Part shown: positions 27,875-35,860 of the stretch, piece by piece | Layout: the number at the start of each line of letters is the position of its first letter | Position numbering within the stretch: the stretch's first letter is position 1 | DNA from: Cognaticolwellia aestuarii | Lineage (GTDB): Bacteria > Pseudomonadota > Gammaproteobacteria > Enterobacterales > Alteromonadaceae | Assembly: GCF_002000025.1 (NCBI RefSeq) | Contig: NZ_MUZV01000003.1 | Coordinates: 124,001 to 188,000 of the forward strand | Length of the DNA stretch: 64,000 nt | Direction: 5' to 3' | The notes under the pieces: model-generated | The model's database searches: none | What the model was told of the DNA's origin: nothing | The model's input: only the letters and a program-made list of their open reading frames with translations | Program-made: the position numbers and the translations under genes

Positions 27875-29065
27875 ATGTGGTTCGATCGAAATAACAACGC
27901 CGCTATTTTACTAGCCGGCATTTTAGCATTAGTGGTAGGTGTTGGGGTTGCGCGCTTTGCTTTTACTTCATTACTGCCCGCTATGCTGGAAAACCATCTC
28001 AGCATTGCTTTTGCCGGAATGTTGGCATCAGTCAATTATGTTGGTTATTTATCGGGTTCTATTTTTGCTATTTTTATTAAAGATATTCATAGCAAAGTTA
28101 AGTTTTTCAGATTTGGCCTCCTGCTTTGTATTATCACCTCATTAGTATTAGCCACTACACAAAGCCAAATAGTTTGGTTAATGGCCCGCTTATTAGCTGG
28201 CTTTGGCGCTGCAATGGCACTTGTAGTTGGCTCAGCCATTGTCATGTCAAAATTGCAAAACACCAATAAAACCAGAGCTATGGGTATCCATTTCAGCGGG
28301 CTTGGATTTTCAATTTTAGTTTCAGACTTAATTATGCGGGCGGTTTTTACTGTGAGTGATCACTGGCAACATGCTTGGCTAGCACTGGGGGTTGCCGGCG
28401 CTGTGTTTGCTTGTTACTCAGGCTACATTTTAGCCTTTGAAAAGCAAAGTGCTGATCAAGTAATTAAGCATAAGTTTGATAAGTCATTATTTAGTCCGCT
28501 GGTGATTATTCTTGCCCTTGCCTACTTTACTGAAGGTGTTGGTATGGTGGTACAGGCTACATTTTTACCCGATATTGTTAATTCATTACCCGGCTTAGCA
28601 GGTTATGGTGGCTATGCTTGGTTGGCCGTTGGCTTAGCAGGTATTCCTTCTTGTATTATTTGGATGCGTTTAGCGCATCGCTTCAATAGCATTGACATGA
28701 TGATGTTAGCAATGGCGTTACAAGTGGTTGGCATTTTAATTCCTATTTTCTCTAATAGCATTATGCTTAATTTAATTAGCGGCATGCTATACGGCGCAAC
28801 TTTCATTGGTTTGGTGGCATTATTTATGAATTTTGCCGGTCAGCTCGCAGGAAAAAACCCAGTATTTATTATGGGGGTGATCACCGCCGCATATGGTGTT
28901 GGACAAGTGGTAGCACCGTTATATTGTGTCGCACTTATCGAACAATTTGGCAATTATAATGCTGCGTTGTATCTCACCGCTTTTATTGTAATTACAGGGA
29001 TCATATTACTTAAATATGCGCAAACACGGTTGATGCACAGTAACCCTATAGCTCATGACTTATAA
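27875..29065 (+). CDS. YbfB/YjiJ family MFS transporter
   Basis: A 396-residue inner-membrane protein with about 12 hydrophobic helices. The start GILALVVGVGVARFAFTSLLPAML and the later LASVNYVGYLSGS are typical of the YbfB/YjiJ branch of the major facilitator superfamily. RLLAGFGAAMALV lies where the MFS intracellular loop motif is expected. The substrate is unknown. It is divergent from htpG. The stop codon lies inside a three-copy 14-bp direct repeat. Confidence 0.85.
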   Translation: MWFDRNNNAAILLAGILALVVGVGVARFAFTSLLPAMLENHLSIAFAGMLASVNYVGYLSGSIFAIFIKDIHSKVKFFRFGLLLCIITSLVLATTQSQIVWLMARLLAGFGAAMALVVGSAIVMSKLQNTNKTRAMGIHFSGLGFSILVSDLIMRAVFTVSDHWQHAWLALGVAGAVFACYSGYILAFEKQSADQVIKHKFDKSLFSPLVIILALAYFTEGVGMVVQATFLPDIVNSLPGLAGYGGYAWLAVGLAGIPSCIIWMRLAHRFNSIDMMMLAMALQVVGILIPIFSNSIMLNLISGMLYGATFIGLVALFMNFAGQLAGKNPVFIMGVITAAYGVGQVVAPLYCVALIEQFGNYNAALYLTAFIVITGIILLKYAQTRLMHSNPIAHDL

Positions 29066-29100
29066 CGAGTAATTTATAACGAGTAATTTATAACGAGTAA
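29059..29100 (+). repeat. Three tandem copies of a 14-bp repeat
   Basis: TTTATAACGAGTAA occurs twice exactly (29073-29086, 29087-29100) and once with one change (29059-29072). The first copy contains the stop codon of the MFS gene. It is probably slippage-derived. Confidence 0.85.
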
Positions 29101-29197
29101 TATAATACCTTGCTGAAACTAACAAAGCGGCTAATAACTGTTACAAAGCTATCAAAAAAACGTGCTGTGTCAGCTAAAAGCCGTATTCAAAAAAGTA

Positions 29198-29231
29198 ATA
29201 AAACACCGGTTTTATTTAGTGTTTTTTTTTC
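29198..29231 (+). terminator. Possible terminator after the MFS gene
   Basis: AATAAAA and TTTTATT pair around CACCGG, followed after a few bases by a run of nine T. The stem is AT-only, so this is a moderate call. Confidence 0.4.
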
Positions 29232-29242
29232 ATCTGACAATA

Positions 29243-29542
29243 TTATTTTTCATGCAGAGATATCGTCGTTACGGACGCCACTGAGCGGTTAAAATATTTA
29301 TCTTTAACCGCAAGGTAAGCTGGATCGGTAAAAAATGCTTCCATAACGTCTTTGCTTGGAAAGTCGATAGTAAAAACCCGGTTTATTGCCGTATTAGTTT
29401 TCGACTTTAAAACCTCGCTGACTTTTAAATCAAAACCAAATTTGCCACCGAAGGAGTGTAAAATAGGGGTCATGTGTTCACGATACTGCTGATATATTGC
29501 ATCATCACTGACTTCTAACGCCATTATTCTTTCAAAAGACAT
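29243..29542 (-). CDS. DUF1330 domain protein
   Basis: A 99-residue protein of the small dimeric alpha/beta-barrel family DUF1330. Seen: EHMTPILHSFGGKFGFDLKVSEVL, then TIDFPSKDVMEAFFTDPAYLAVKDKYF, the usual 'path of strand, FPS, AxxFxxxPxY' pattern of the family. No biochemical role is established. It may be co-transcribed with the SIMPL-domain gene upstream, across an octamer-repeat region. Confidence 0.8.
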   Translation of the reverse strand: MSFERIMALEVSDDAIYQQYREHMTPILHSFGGKFGFDLKVSEVLKSKTNTAINRVFTIDFPSKDVMEAFFTDPAYLAVKDKYFNRSVASVTTISLHEK

Positions 29543-29639
29543 ACCTGCCCCACATTTAATAAATAAAAAGAAGCGCTTAATGCCTCAGCGTAACCTTCGG
29601 AAAAGTCACCTTAGCGATAAAGCATCGAGCGCATTAATT

Positions 29640-29688
29640 CGTTAATTCGTTAATCCGTTAATCCGTTAATCCGTTAATCCGTTAATAA
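29640..29688 (+). repeat. Octanucleotide tandem repeat, six copies
   Basis: CGTTAAT plus one base (C, T or A) repeats every eight bases from 29640 to 29687. The last codons and the stop of the SIMPL-domain gene lie at one end of the array. Because the stop is met first on the coding strand, copy-number change would mostly alter the 3' non-coding region. Confidence 0.9.
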
Positions 29689-30402
29689 GAATGTTACGTT
29701 GGTAACAACACGGACATTTTTATCAATTTTTTGGGTATCACCGTAATTTTGTCCAACATCTCGTATCACAAAACCGCCTTGAATTGCACTTCGAATACCG
29801 CCAACCTTCACTCCTGCATTCGTTGCAAATTCATTTGCCGCCAAACGAGCATTGGTTGTAGCTTCTTTAAGCATTGCCGGTTTTATTTGGTTCAATTTTG
29901 TAAAATGGTAAGTTGGCGCATTATTTTGTAGGTCGAGCCCTTGAGCTATTAAGGTGTTTAATTTCGCTCGACCTTCAGATACCAATAATACTTTTGAGGT
30001 TTGAACTTCAATTTCCCCCACTAAAACATGCTGTTCATCAACCAGTTTCTGGTTTTCATCTCGAAACTCTCTTTTGAAATAATTAACCACACCAGGCTTT
30101 ATTTCTTGTGCGGAAAAGCCGCTCTGGTTTAACAACGTTATAATTTTTCCCTGATCTGACTCCGAGTCTTTATAAAGCTTAGCAATATCACTTTGTTTAT
30201 CACCCGTGACGGTATACTCAATAGACCAAAAAGCTTTATCTGCTTGCACTTTTCGCTCAGCTAGCCCTTTAACTACGGCGGTATTAATTGCCACCCTTGA
30301 CTTATAAAGCGTCTCACTAATAAAGTATCCCGCACTGGCAATACCTATCGCTAATAGCGACGCAGCTATGACCGTATTAATATTTTTACTCGAATTACTC
30401 AT
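29674..30402 (-). CDS. SIMPL domain (DUF541) protein
   Basis: A 242-residue protein with an N-terminal hydrophobic segment (residues 9-30) that is a signal anchor or signal peptide, then a periplasmic domain. VVKGLAERKVQADKAFWSIEYTVTG near residue 43 and the late TNARLAANEFATNAGVKVGGIRSAIQGGFVI are typical of SIMPL/YggE-like proteins, linked in E. coli to oxidative-stress tolerance. The domain architecture is clear, the role is not. The stop codon lies in an octamer repeat tract. Confidence 0.87.
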   Translation of the reverse strand: MSNSSKNINTVIAASLLAIGIASAGYFISETLYKSRVAINTAVVKGLAERKVQADKAFWSIEYTVTGDKQSDIAKLYKDSESDQGKIITLLNQSGFSAQEIKPGVVNYFKREFRDENQKLVDEQHVLVGEIEVQTSKVLLVSEGRAKLNTLIAQGLDLQNNAPTYHFTKLNQIKPAMLKEATTNARLAANEFATNAGVKVGGIRSAIQGGFVIRDVGQNYGDTQKIDKNVRVVTNVTFLLTD

Positions 30403-30473
30403 AGAGTTCGACTTCCTTTAAAAGCTTTTCAGACCTAATTACCACATAGTTGAACATTTAAAAAACCCATAAA

Positions 30474-31421
30474 CTACAAGGTGACTTCTTCGCCTTCATT
30501 TAAAATATATAGCACCATTGTTGAATTCATCTCTTTGTGCATTTTTAATAACCGTAATAAAGGCGAGTGCGAGCTATGATCGCCCATTTTCCAACTGTTA
30601 TTACCATAGCCCCATGGGATCATTACCTTACAATTTAGCTCTTGAGCAGCAACTAACGCATCTTCAGGCGTGGTATGAACATAGCGATACCATGCACTGT
30701 TTTCTTTATGATAATAAGAAGCAATAGGCATTAAGCAAACATCCATTTCACCATAACGCTGTTGTATATCGCTAAAGTGCTTTGAGTAGCCTGTATCACC
30801 TGCAAAGAATATCCGTTTATCTTGCTGCTCAATAACCCAACCGCCCCAAAGCGTAGCATCGTTATCCTCATAAACAAACGGCACTAAAATCCGACTACTA
30901 AAATGATGAGCAGGAACAAAATTAAGACTTAACTCTGCTAACTTGGTTGTTGAAAACCATGCCATTTCATGAATGTTATAACCACCACTAGGAAAGTGCT
31001 CACCAAAGCCTAATGGCACAAAGTATTGTGCGTTAGTTCCAATATTTGCAATATCGCCTTTGTTAAAGTGATCATAATGAATATGTGAATACAGAGCAGC
31101 GTCTACATTATTAAGTTCATCGGCAGATAGCCACTGAGGTTCATCGCGAAAGAAACCATTAGCCAACCTAAAAGCCCAATCAACCGGCCAGTCAAATTGT
31201 TTGCTAACTGGGTCTAATAGTAAGGTACTACCTGCTGAGCTTTTGAGATAAAAACTTGCATGACCTAACCAGCGAAAGGTAAACCCCGTATTAACCTCAG
31301 GTTTTAATTGCTTGCCAATAAAGCGACAATTTTCAGCTGGGCTTTCGCACTCAACGGTTTCTATCGGCTGATAACAGTTTTCTTGGCAAGTGATTGCGTA
31401 ACTTTTTTTGCCTGGATACAA
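30474..31421 (-). CDS. MBL-fold hydrolase (NAPE-PLD/UlaG-like), probable lipoprotein with unclear start
   Basis: A metallo-beta-lactamase fold protein. Seen: FRWLGHASFYL near residue 49, the metal motif YSHIHYDHFNKGDI (HxHxDH), PAHHFSSR, and FFAGDTGYSKHF. These resemble NAPE-PLD/UlaG-type hydrolases. The first usual start is a TTG at 31421. In the same frame, upstream to 31586, the codons spell a lipoprotein signal, KKLLRNSAIISAIFVIGC, with the lipobox Cys at 31512-31514, but there is no ATG, GTG or TTG before it. Either an ATT, ATC or ATA codon is used, or the start has been lost. The mature part looks intact. Fold is sure, substrate is unknown. Confidence 0.8.
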   Translation of the reverse strand: MYPGKKSYAITCQENCYQPIETVECESPAENCRFIGKQLKPEVNTGFTFRWLGHASFYLKSSAGSTLLLDPVSKQFDWPVDWAFRLANGFFRDEPQWLSADELNNVDAALYSHIHYDHFNKGDIANIGTNAQYFVPLGFGEHFPSGGYNIHEMAWFSTTKLAELSLNFVPAHHFSSRILVPFVYEDNDATLWGGWVIEQQDKRIFFAGDTGYSKHFSDIQQRYGEMDVCLMPIASYYHKENSAWYRYVHTTPEDALVAAQELNCKVMIPWGYGNNSWKMGDHSSHSPLLRLLKMHKEMNSTMVLYILNEGEEVTL

Positions 31422-31622
31422 GTTTGAAAAACGCGTTGAATATTCAGGATTATCTTTGTACTTTACAATAGAATTGCTTTGCTCTACATGCGTTAACTGG
31501 TTAGTTGAAGTACAGCCAATAACAAAAATCGCGCTGATAATAGCGCTATTACGTAATAATTTTTTGATGATTATATTGATATTAATGTTCTCGAAAATAA
31601 GTTAAAGACCAATAACAATGAA

Positions 31623-32228
31623 TTAAAAGCTATAGTTTTTTCGTCCCGATAAGGCATGCGATAAGGTATTACCGTCAACATATTCTAATTCTCCGCCAAC
31701 CGGTACACCATGAGCAATACGTGAAATATTAACCTCATGTTTTTGCGTAAGTTCAGCAATAAAATGCGCAGTTGCTTCACCTTCAACCGTTGGGTTAGTC
31801 GCCAAAATAACTTCGCTAAACTGCCCTGTCGCTAATTGCTCTTCTAGAACATCTAAACCTAAGTCGTCTGGACCAATACCATCAAGCGGTGATAAATGCC
31901 CCATTAAAACAAAATAACGACCTTGAAATTCGCCGGTTTGTTCAATGGCAATAACATCAGCAGGCGTTTCAACAATACATAATTGTGTTGCTATTTTACG
32001 CTTTGGACTTTGGCAAATATCGCATAAATTTTCTTCAGTAAAATTACGGCACTGCTGACAATGGCCAATATTTTCCATGGCTCGTGCCAACGTTTGAGAA
32101 AGCTTGCTACCGCCATGACGATTTCGTTCAAGTAAATGAAATGCCATGCGTTGTGCAGATTTTGCTCCAACACCAGGTAAGCACTTGAGGGAATCAATAA
32201 GTTCTTGAACTAACGGGCTAAATTTCAT
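31623..32228 (-). CDS. recR: Recombination protein RecR
   Basis: A 201-residue protein that with RecF/RecO loads RecA at gaps. Seen: an N-terminal HhH segment [18 protein letters not shown], the zinc finger CQQC...CDIC near residue 56, and a Toprim domain with [12 protein letters not shown] and [16 protein letters not shown]. Length equals E. coli RecR. Unlike E. coli, dnaX-ybaB is not upstream, and htpG follows only after four unrelated genes. Confidence 0.97.
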   Translation of the reverse strand: MKFSPLVQELIDSLKCLPGVGAKSAQRMAFHLLERNRHGGSKLSQTLARAMENIGHCQQCRNFTEENLCDICQSPKRKIATQLCIVETPADVIAIEQTGEFQGRYFVLMGHLSPLDGIGPDDLGLDVLEEQLATGQFSEVILATNPTVEGEATAHFIAELTQKHEVNISRIAHGVPVGGELEYVDGNTLSHALSGRKNYSF

Positions 32229-32499
32229 TTCGACTCTTTCTAGGCTGAGTTAAGTTTTATCACCTATTTGTCTCGTTATTTCGAAATACTAACTTGTGGT
32301 AGCAAGCACGAGAAAACAATAACGATAAAACAAACAAGGGATTATTTGTCTGCGAAGTTTATCATTCGATTTAACGATTGATAATATATAATTCAAAAGA
32401 TTTTTGTTCGTTAACTACGCTAATTTTACCCATAGTGGTAAAATTTCAGTAATATGCTAGGCAAACACCTGCATTCACCTTGAGCCATAAAGGCAAGCC

Positions 32500-33801
32500 A
32501 TGTTAACAAACATCATCATAACGCTAGCACTATTATTATTAAGCTTTTTGGCCTTACAAAAGCTCTTCACCCTACCGAAAAATGTTTGGTTGCTGTTTTT
32601 AGTGCAACCTTTGGTGATGGCGGCATCGCCAGTGATCGTCTTTATTGGTGGCATTTTAGCCACAAGCATGGGAGCAGACCCTGCATTGGTGACGTTACCG
32701 GTTACAGTGATGATTTTAGGTGTGGCTAGCAGCGCTATTCCTGCGGCGTTGTTAGCTAAAAAGAAAGGTCGACGTTTTGCAACCTTTACTGGCTTCACGC
32801 TGGGTTTTTCAGGCACCATGTTAGCCATGTTGGCTGCGCTAAATGGTAGTTTCGAGTTATTAGTTATGGCTAGTTTATTATTAGGCTCGTGTACTGCTTT
32901 TATTCAACAATTACGTTTTGCCGCCATTGAAAGTATTTCAGATAGTAAAGATGTACCAACAGTTTTATCAATATTAATGTTAAGCGGTATTTTTTCTGCC
33001 TTTTTAGGACCTGAAATAGCGGTTACAGCTAAAGACTGGTTAAGTTCGCCGCATGGTTACGCCGGCTCTTTTCTTATGCTCGCAGGGTTATTCTTAATCG
33101 CAATGTTATTGATGCTAAATTTTAGTAACCCTGAAATAAAACAAATTGACAGCCAAGGCGAAGCTCGCCCTTTGCGTGTAATAATCAAGCAACCTATTTT
33201 TATAATTGCCATATTATCTGCTGCCATAGGCTTTGCCTTAATGAGCTATTTAATGACTGCAACACCACTAAGTATGCACCACCTTCATGGTCATAGCTTA
33301 CATGACACTAAATGGGTAATTCAGAGCCATATCGCAGCCATGTTTATTCCATCATTATTTACTGCTTTATTAGTAAAGCGCATCGGCTTGAAAAATTTAA
33401 TGCTCGCAGGCACAGTCATTTATGCCTTAGTTGCAGTAATTGCCTTATCAGGCGAGCAAGTTATGCATTACTGGTGGGCATTAATTTTACTCGGCATAGG
33501 TTGGAATTTTCTTTTTCTTACTGGCACCTCACTATTACCACAAAGTTACCGAGCAAGTGAGCGCCATAAAGTACAAGCCATTAACGACTTTATTATCTTT
33601 GGTTTTCAAGCTACCGCGTCATTAATGGCCGGATGGATATTATTTAAAGCGGGTTGGCACGTGGTGGTATTAACGAGCTTACCTTTTATTGTTATTTTGT
33701 TTTTAGTCAGTTGGTTTTACTATAAAAAAGAGCAAAGTAATGTAAAACAGGTCGTTACACACAGCACTAACGATAAAAGCCACCCGCAAAAAGAAGCATA
33801 A
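32500..33801 (+). CDS. MFS transporter
   Basis: A 433-residue integral membrane protein with about 12 helices and a polar, Lys/His-rich C-terminal tail. LLAKKKGRRFATFTGFTLGF near residue 86 occupies the place of the MFS loop 2-3 motif. The second half, TALLVKRIGLKNLMLAGTVIYAL, repeats the pattern. The substrate is unknown. Only two bases separate it from the peptide deformylase gene, so the two are probably co-transcribed. Confidence 0.8.
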   Translation: MLTNIIITLALLLLSFLALQKLFTLPKNVWLLFLVQPLVMAASPVIVFIGGILATSMGADPALVTLPVTVMILGVASSAIPAALLAKKKGRRFATFTGFTLGFSGTMLAMLAALNGSFELLVMASLLLGSCTAFIQQLRFAAIESISDSKDVPTVLSILMLSGIFSAFLGPEIAVTAKDWLSSPHGYAGSFLMLAGLFLIAMLLMLNFSNPEIKQIDSQGEARPLRVIIKQPIFIIAILSAAIGFALMSYLMTATPLSMHHLHGHSLHDTKWVIQSHIAAMFIPSLFTALLVKRIGLKNLMLAGTVIYALVAVIALSGEQVMHYWWALILLGIGWNFLFLTGTSLLPQSYRASERHKVQAINDFIIFGFQATASLMAGWILFKAGWHVVVLTSLPFIVILFLVSWFYYKKEQSNVKQVVTHSTNDKSHPQKEA

Positions 33802-33803
33802 TC

Positions 33804-34355
33804 ATGACGAATACCAGCAACAATAAAAGTAAAGCCCCAAACAACTTAACTATTTTACAGCGCGGCGAGCCGATTTTGGCACAAGTAGCGCAAACCATAC
33901 ATAATGTTAATAGCGCAGACATAAAACAACTTATTGATGATTTAACCGTAACGGTTGCAGAAGCTAAAGGCGTTGGCATTGCTGCACCACAAGTTGGCAA
34001 AAGCTTACGGTTATTTTTAATGTGTTCTGCGCCAAGTGAACGCTATCCTGACGCACCGTTATTGCCGATTACTGTCGTTATTAATCCAAAAATCATCAAA
34101 ACCAGCGAACAGCAAGTATTAGGTTGGGAAGGTTGCTTAAGTGTTAAGGGCAAACGTGCTTTAGTACCGAGATATAGCGATATTGACGTCAGTTATATTG
34201 ATGAGACCGGCGCTTTACATAACCAACACTTAACAGGTTTTCTTGCGCGTATTTTTCAACATGAATTAGACCACCTCGATGGCATTACGTTTATAGAACG
34301 ACTTGACAATGACAGTGATGCCATTGATGAACTGCAATGGCAAAAGCAACAATAA
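33804..34355 (+). CDS. Peptide deformylase
   Basis: A 183-residue metal hydrolase that removes the N-formyl group from new proteins. All three motifs are present: GVGIAAPQVG (residue 51), GWEGCLSV (residue 110, metal Cys) and QHELDHLDG (residue 152, HExxH). Its location behind an MFS gene, away from fmt/rsmB, suggests a second, accessory deformylase; the def-fmt copy would be elsewhere. The next gene starts 29 bp later. Confidence 0.92.
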   Translation: MTNTSNNKSKAPNNLTILQRGEPILAQVAQTIHNVNSADIKQLIDDLTVTVAEAKGVGIAAPQVGKSLRLFLMCSAPSERYPDAPLLPITVVINPKIIKTSEQQVLGWEGCLSVKGKRALVPRYSDIDVSYIDETGALHNQHLTGFLARIFQHELDHLDGITFIERLDNDSDAIDELQWQKQQ

Positions 34356-34384
34356 ACTTTAACTTACCCCAAAGGACAGTCACT

Positions 34385-34588
34385 ATGCTACAAGCGATTA
34401 CCGGCTACCACCTCGATGACGAAAACCATTGGGTAGCAAGGCTCAAGTGCTTGCACTTTCAGCATGTACGCCATCAACCGCCATTTATTAATCGGCCATG
34501 GGTATTACAACGAGAAACAAGAGAAGCTATGCTAGGCCAACAGCTTGATTGTAAAAAGTGTGATCACGGTGAATTAGCTGACTATTAA
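34385..34588 (+). CDS. DUF3565 small protein
   Basis: A 67-residue protein. AITGYHLDDENHWVARLKCLHFQHVRHQPPF and the end DCKKCDHGELADY match DUF3565 (GF-x-D-x-HWVA, C-x-H-x-QHVRHxPP, CKKCD). The conserved Cys and His residues suggest a metal-binding site, function unknown. The frame is open upstream into the deformylase gene, but AAAGGA precedes the ATG at 34385, which also fits the family start. Confidence 0.8.
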   Translation: MLQAITGYHLDDENHWVARLKCLHFQHVRHQPPFINRPWVLQRETREAMLGQQLDCKKCDHGELADY

Positions 34589-34606
34589 ATTAACAAAGGA
34601 TGAATC

Positions 34607-34975
34607 ATGATTGATTTTAATAACAAAGGTTTTTTCAAACTTAAACAAGACGCTGATTATGCTGATAAAGTCAGTGAGTTACTTTTACAAAATGAACAAA
34701 TAGTTGACGCTTATAAAACCATGCGTGATGGTGTAGTATTTACCGATAAAAGGATAATCGCTGTCAATGTTCAAGGTATTACCGGCAGTAAAAAAGACTT
34801 TACCTCATTACCTTACAAAAACATTGTTGCATACTCTATTGAAACGTCAGGTACTTTTGATCTGGATTCTGAATTAGAAATTTACTTTTCTGCTATAGGT
34901 AAGGTTAGGTTTGAATTTACCGGCCAATCTTCAATGCTAGAAATATCAAAAATAATTTCTAGCTATTTACTTTAA
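34607..34975 (+). CDS. Bacterial PH domain protein
   Basis: A 122-residue single-domain protein: KVSELLLQNEQIVDAYKTMRDGVVFTDKRIIAVNVQGITGSKKDFTSLPYKNIVAYSIE is the classic pattern of the bacterial pleckstrin-homology family (PF08000 type). These are small oligomeric proteins of unknown role. AAAGGA precedes the start. It is the last gene of a possible MFS-deformylase-DUF3565-PH unit. Confidence 0.82.
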   Translation: MIDFNNKGFFKLKQDADYADKVSELLLQNEQIVDAYKTMRDGVVFTDKRIIAVNVQGITGSKKDFTSLPYKNIVAYSIETSGTFDLDSELEIYFSAIGKVRFEFTGQSSMLEISKIISSYLL

Positions 34976-35036
34976 GCCTAAGGCCTAACTGGCTTAGCCT
35001 CTAAAAATAAAAATTGTTAAGAATAAATAAGAGCGT

Positions 35037-35741
35037 TTATTCATTCTTAACAGGGCCAGCAAACACCACCTCTTCACCACTGTCTAACCACAGTGGATGT
35101 TTTGCCATTACCTTAGTAAACATAGAACTTTGTAAATAGTTATTCAGCCATCTTTTCAGATTTGGATAAGGCGACTGTAAATACCATTGACGTTCTATAC
35201 GAGCAAACTGACGAATAAAAGGGAGCAAAGCAATATCTGCTAAGCTTTCTTTTGCTGAAAATAAAAACTCATGCTGCGTTAAGCGAGCTTCTAATTGCTT
35301 AATATATGCTTCGCAAGCAATTCGGCAATCAACAAGATTATCTTCATGATAACGTTTGGCGCATTTGTATGCCTCAATGCGCTGTTTAAATTCAACATCA
35401 AAATCGCTAATTAATGCCAACATTGCGCTGAGTGTTTCAGGGCTGTCACTGTGTAGTAGATCATGGGGATCAGATTTTTTTAATGACCAAAGCATAATAT
35501 CTAAACTCTCATCTATTACATTAACTGCCACTTCTGCCTCGCTTTCATCACTATTTTGCGCTATTCCATTTAGCACTAAAACAGGTACCGTGGCTTTAGC
35601 TGAGGCTAAGACCATCTCAGGGGGCTTATTGGTTAGCACCACATCTCGCAGTGCAACAGGCTGCGCTGACTTAAATATAGCTAAGCGAGCTCGCATGGCA
35701 TAAGGACAATTTCTTAAGGAATAAAGGGTAGGTAATGCCAT
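35037..35741 (-). CDS. Glutathione S-transferase-like protein
   Basis: A 234-residue protein with a thioredoxin-like N-terminal domain (LYSLRNCPYAMRARLAIFKS, possible catalytic Cys at residue 13; VPVLVLNG before the cis-Pro strand) and an all-helical C-terminal domain (FLFSAKESLADIALLPFIRQF). The CPYAMR motif recalls omega-like or stringent-starvation-like GSTs. The canonical SNAIxxYL glutathione loop is replaced by DESLDIMLW, so binding could differ. Substrate unknown. Confidence 0.82.
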   Translation of the reverse strand: MALPTLYSLRNCPYAMRARLAIFKSAQPVALRDVVLTNKPPEMVLASAKATVPVLVLNGIAQNSDESEAEVAVNVIDESLDIMLWSLKKSDPHDLLHSDSPETLSAMLALISDFDVEFKQRIEAYKCAKRYHEDNLVDCRIACEAYIKQLEARLTQHEFLFSAKESLADIALLPFIRQFARIERQWYLQSPYPNLKRWLNNYLQSSMFTKVMAKHPLWLDSGEEVVFAGPVKNE

Positions 35742-35860
35742 GATTTTCTTCTTTTTGATGTTACACCGTTAATATTCGCTCACTTTAACGGTATTCATTA
35801 ATGAAATATACGGGTAAAATCCCTGCTCTGAAATTTAGCGAATAAAAATAAGTTGTACAA

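Noticed and set aside
29110-29292. 60-codon basic frame after the MFS gene
   Set aside because: No ribosome-binding site or recognisable product; it runs through the likely terminator and into the end of the DUF1330 gene on the other strand.
29640-29688. Possible CRISPR-like array
   Set aside because: The units are 8-bp tandem copies without spacers, so it is a simple tandem repeat.
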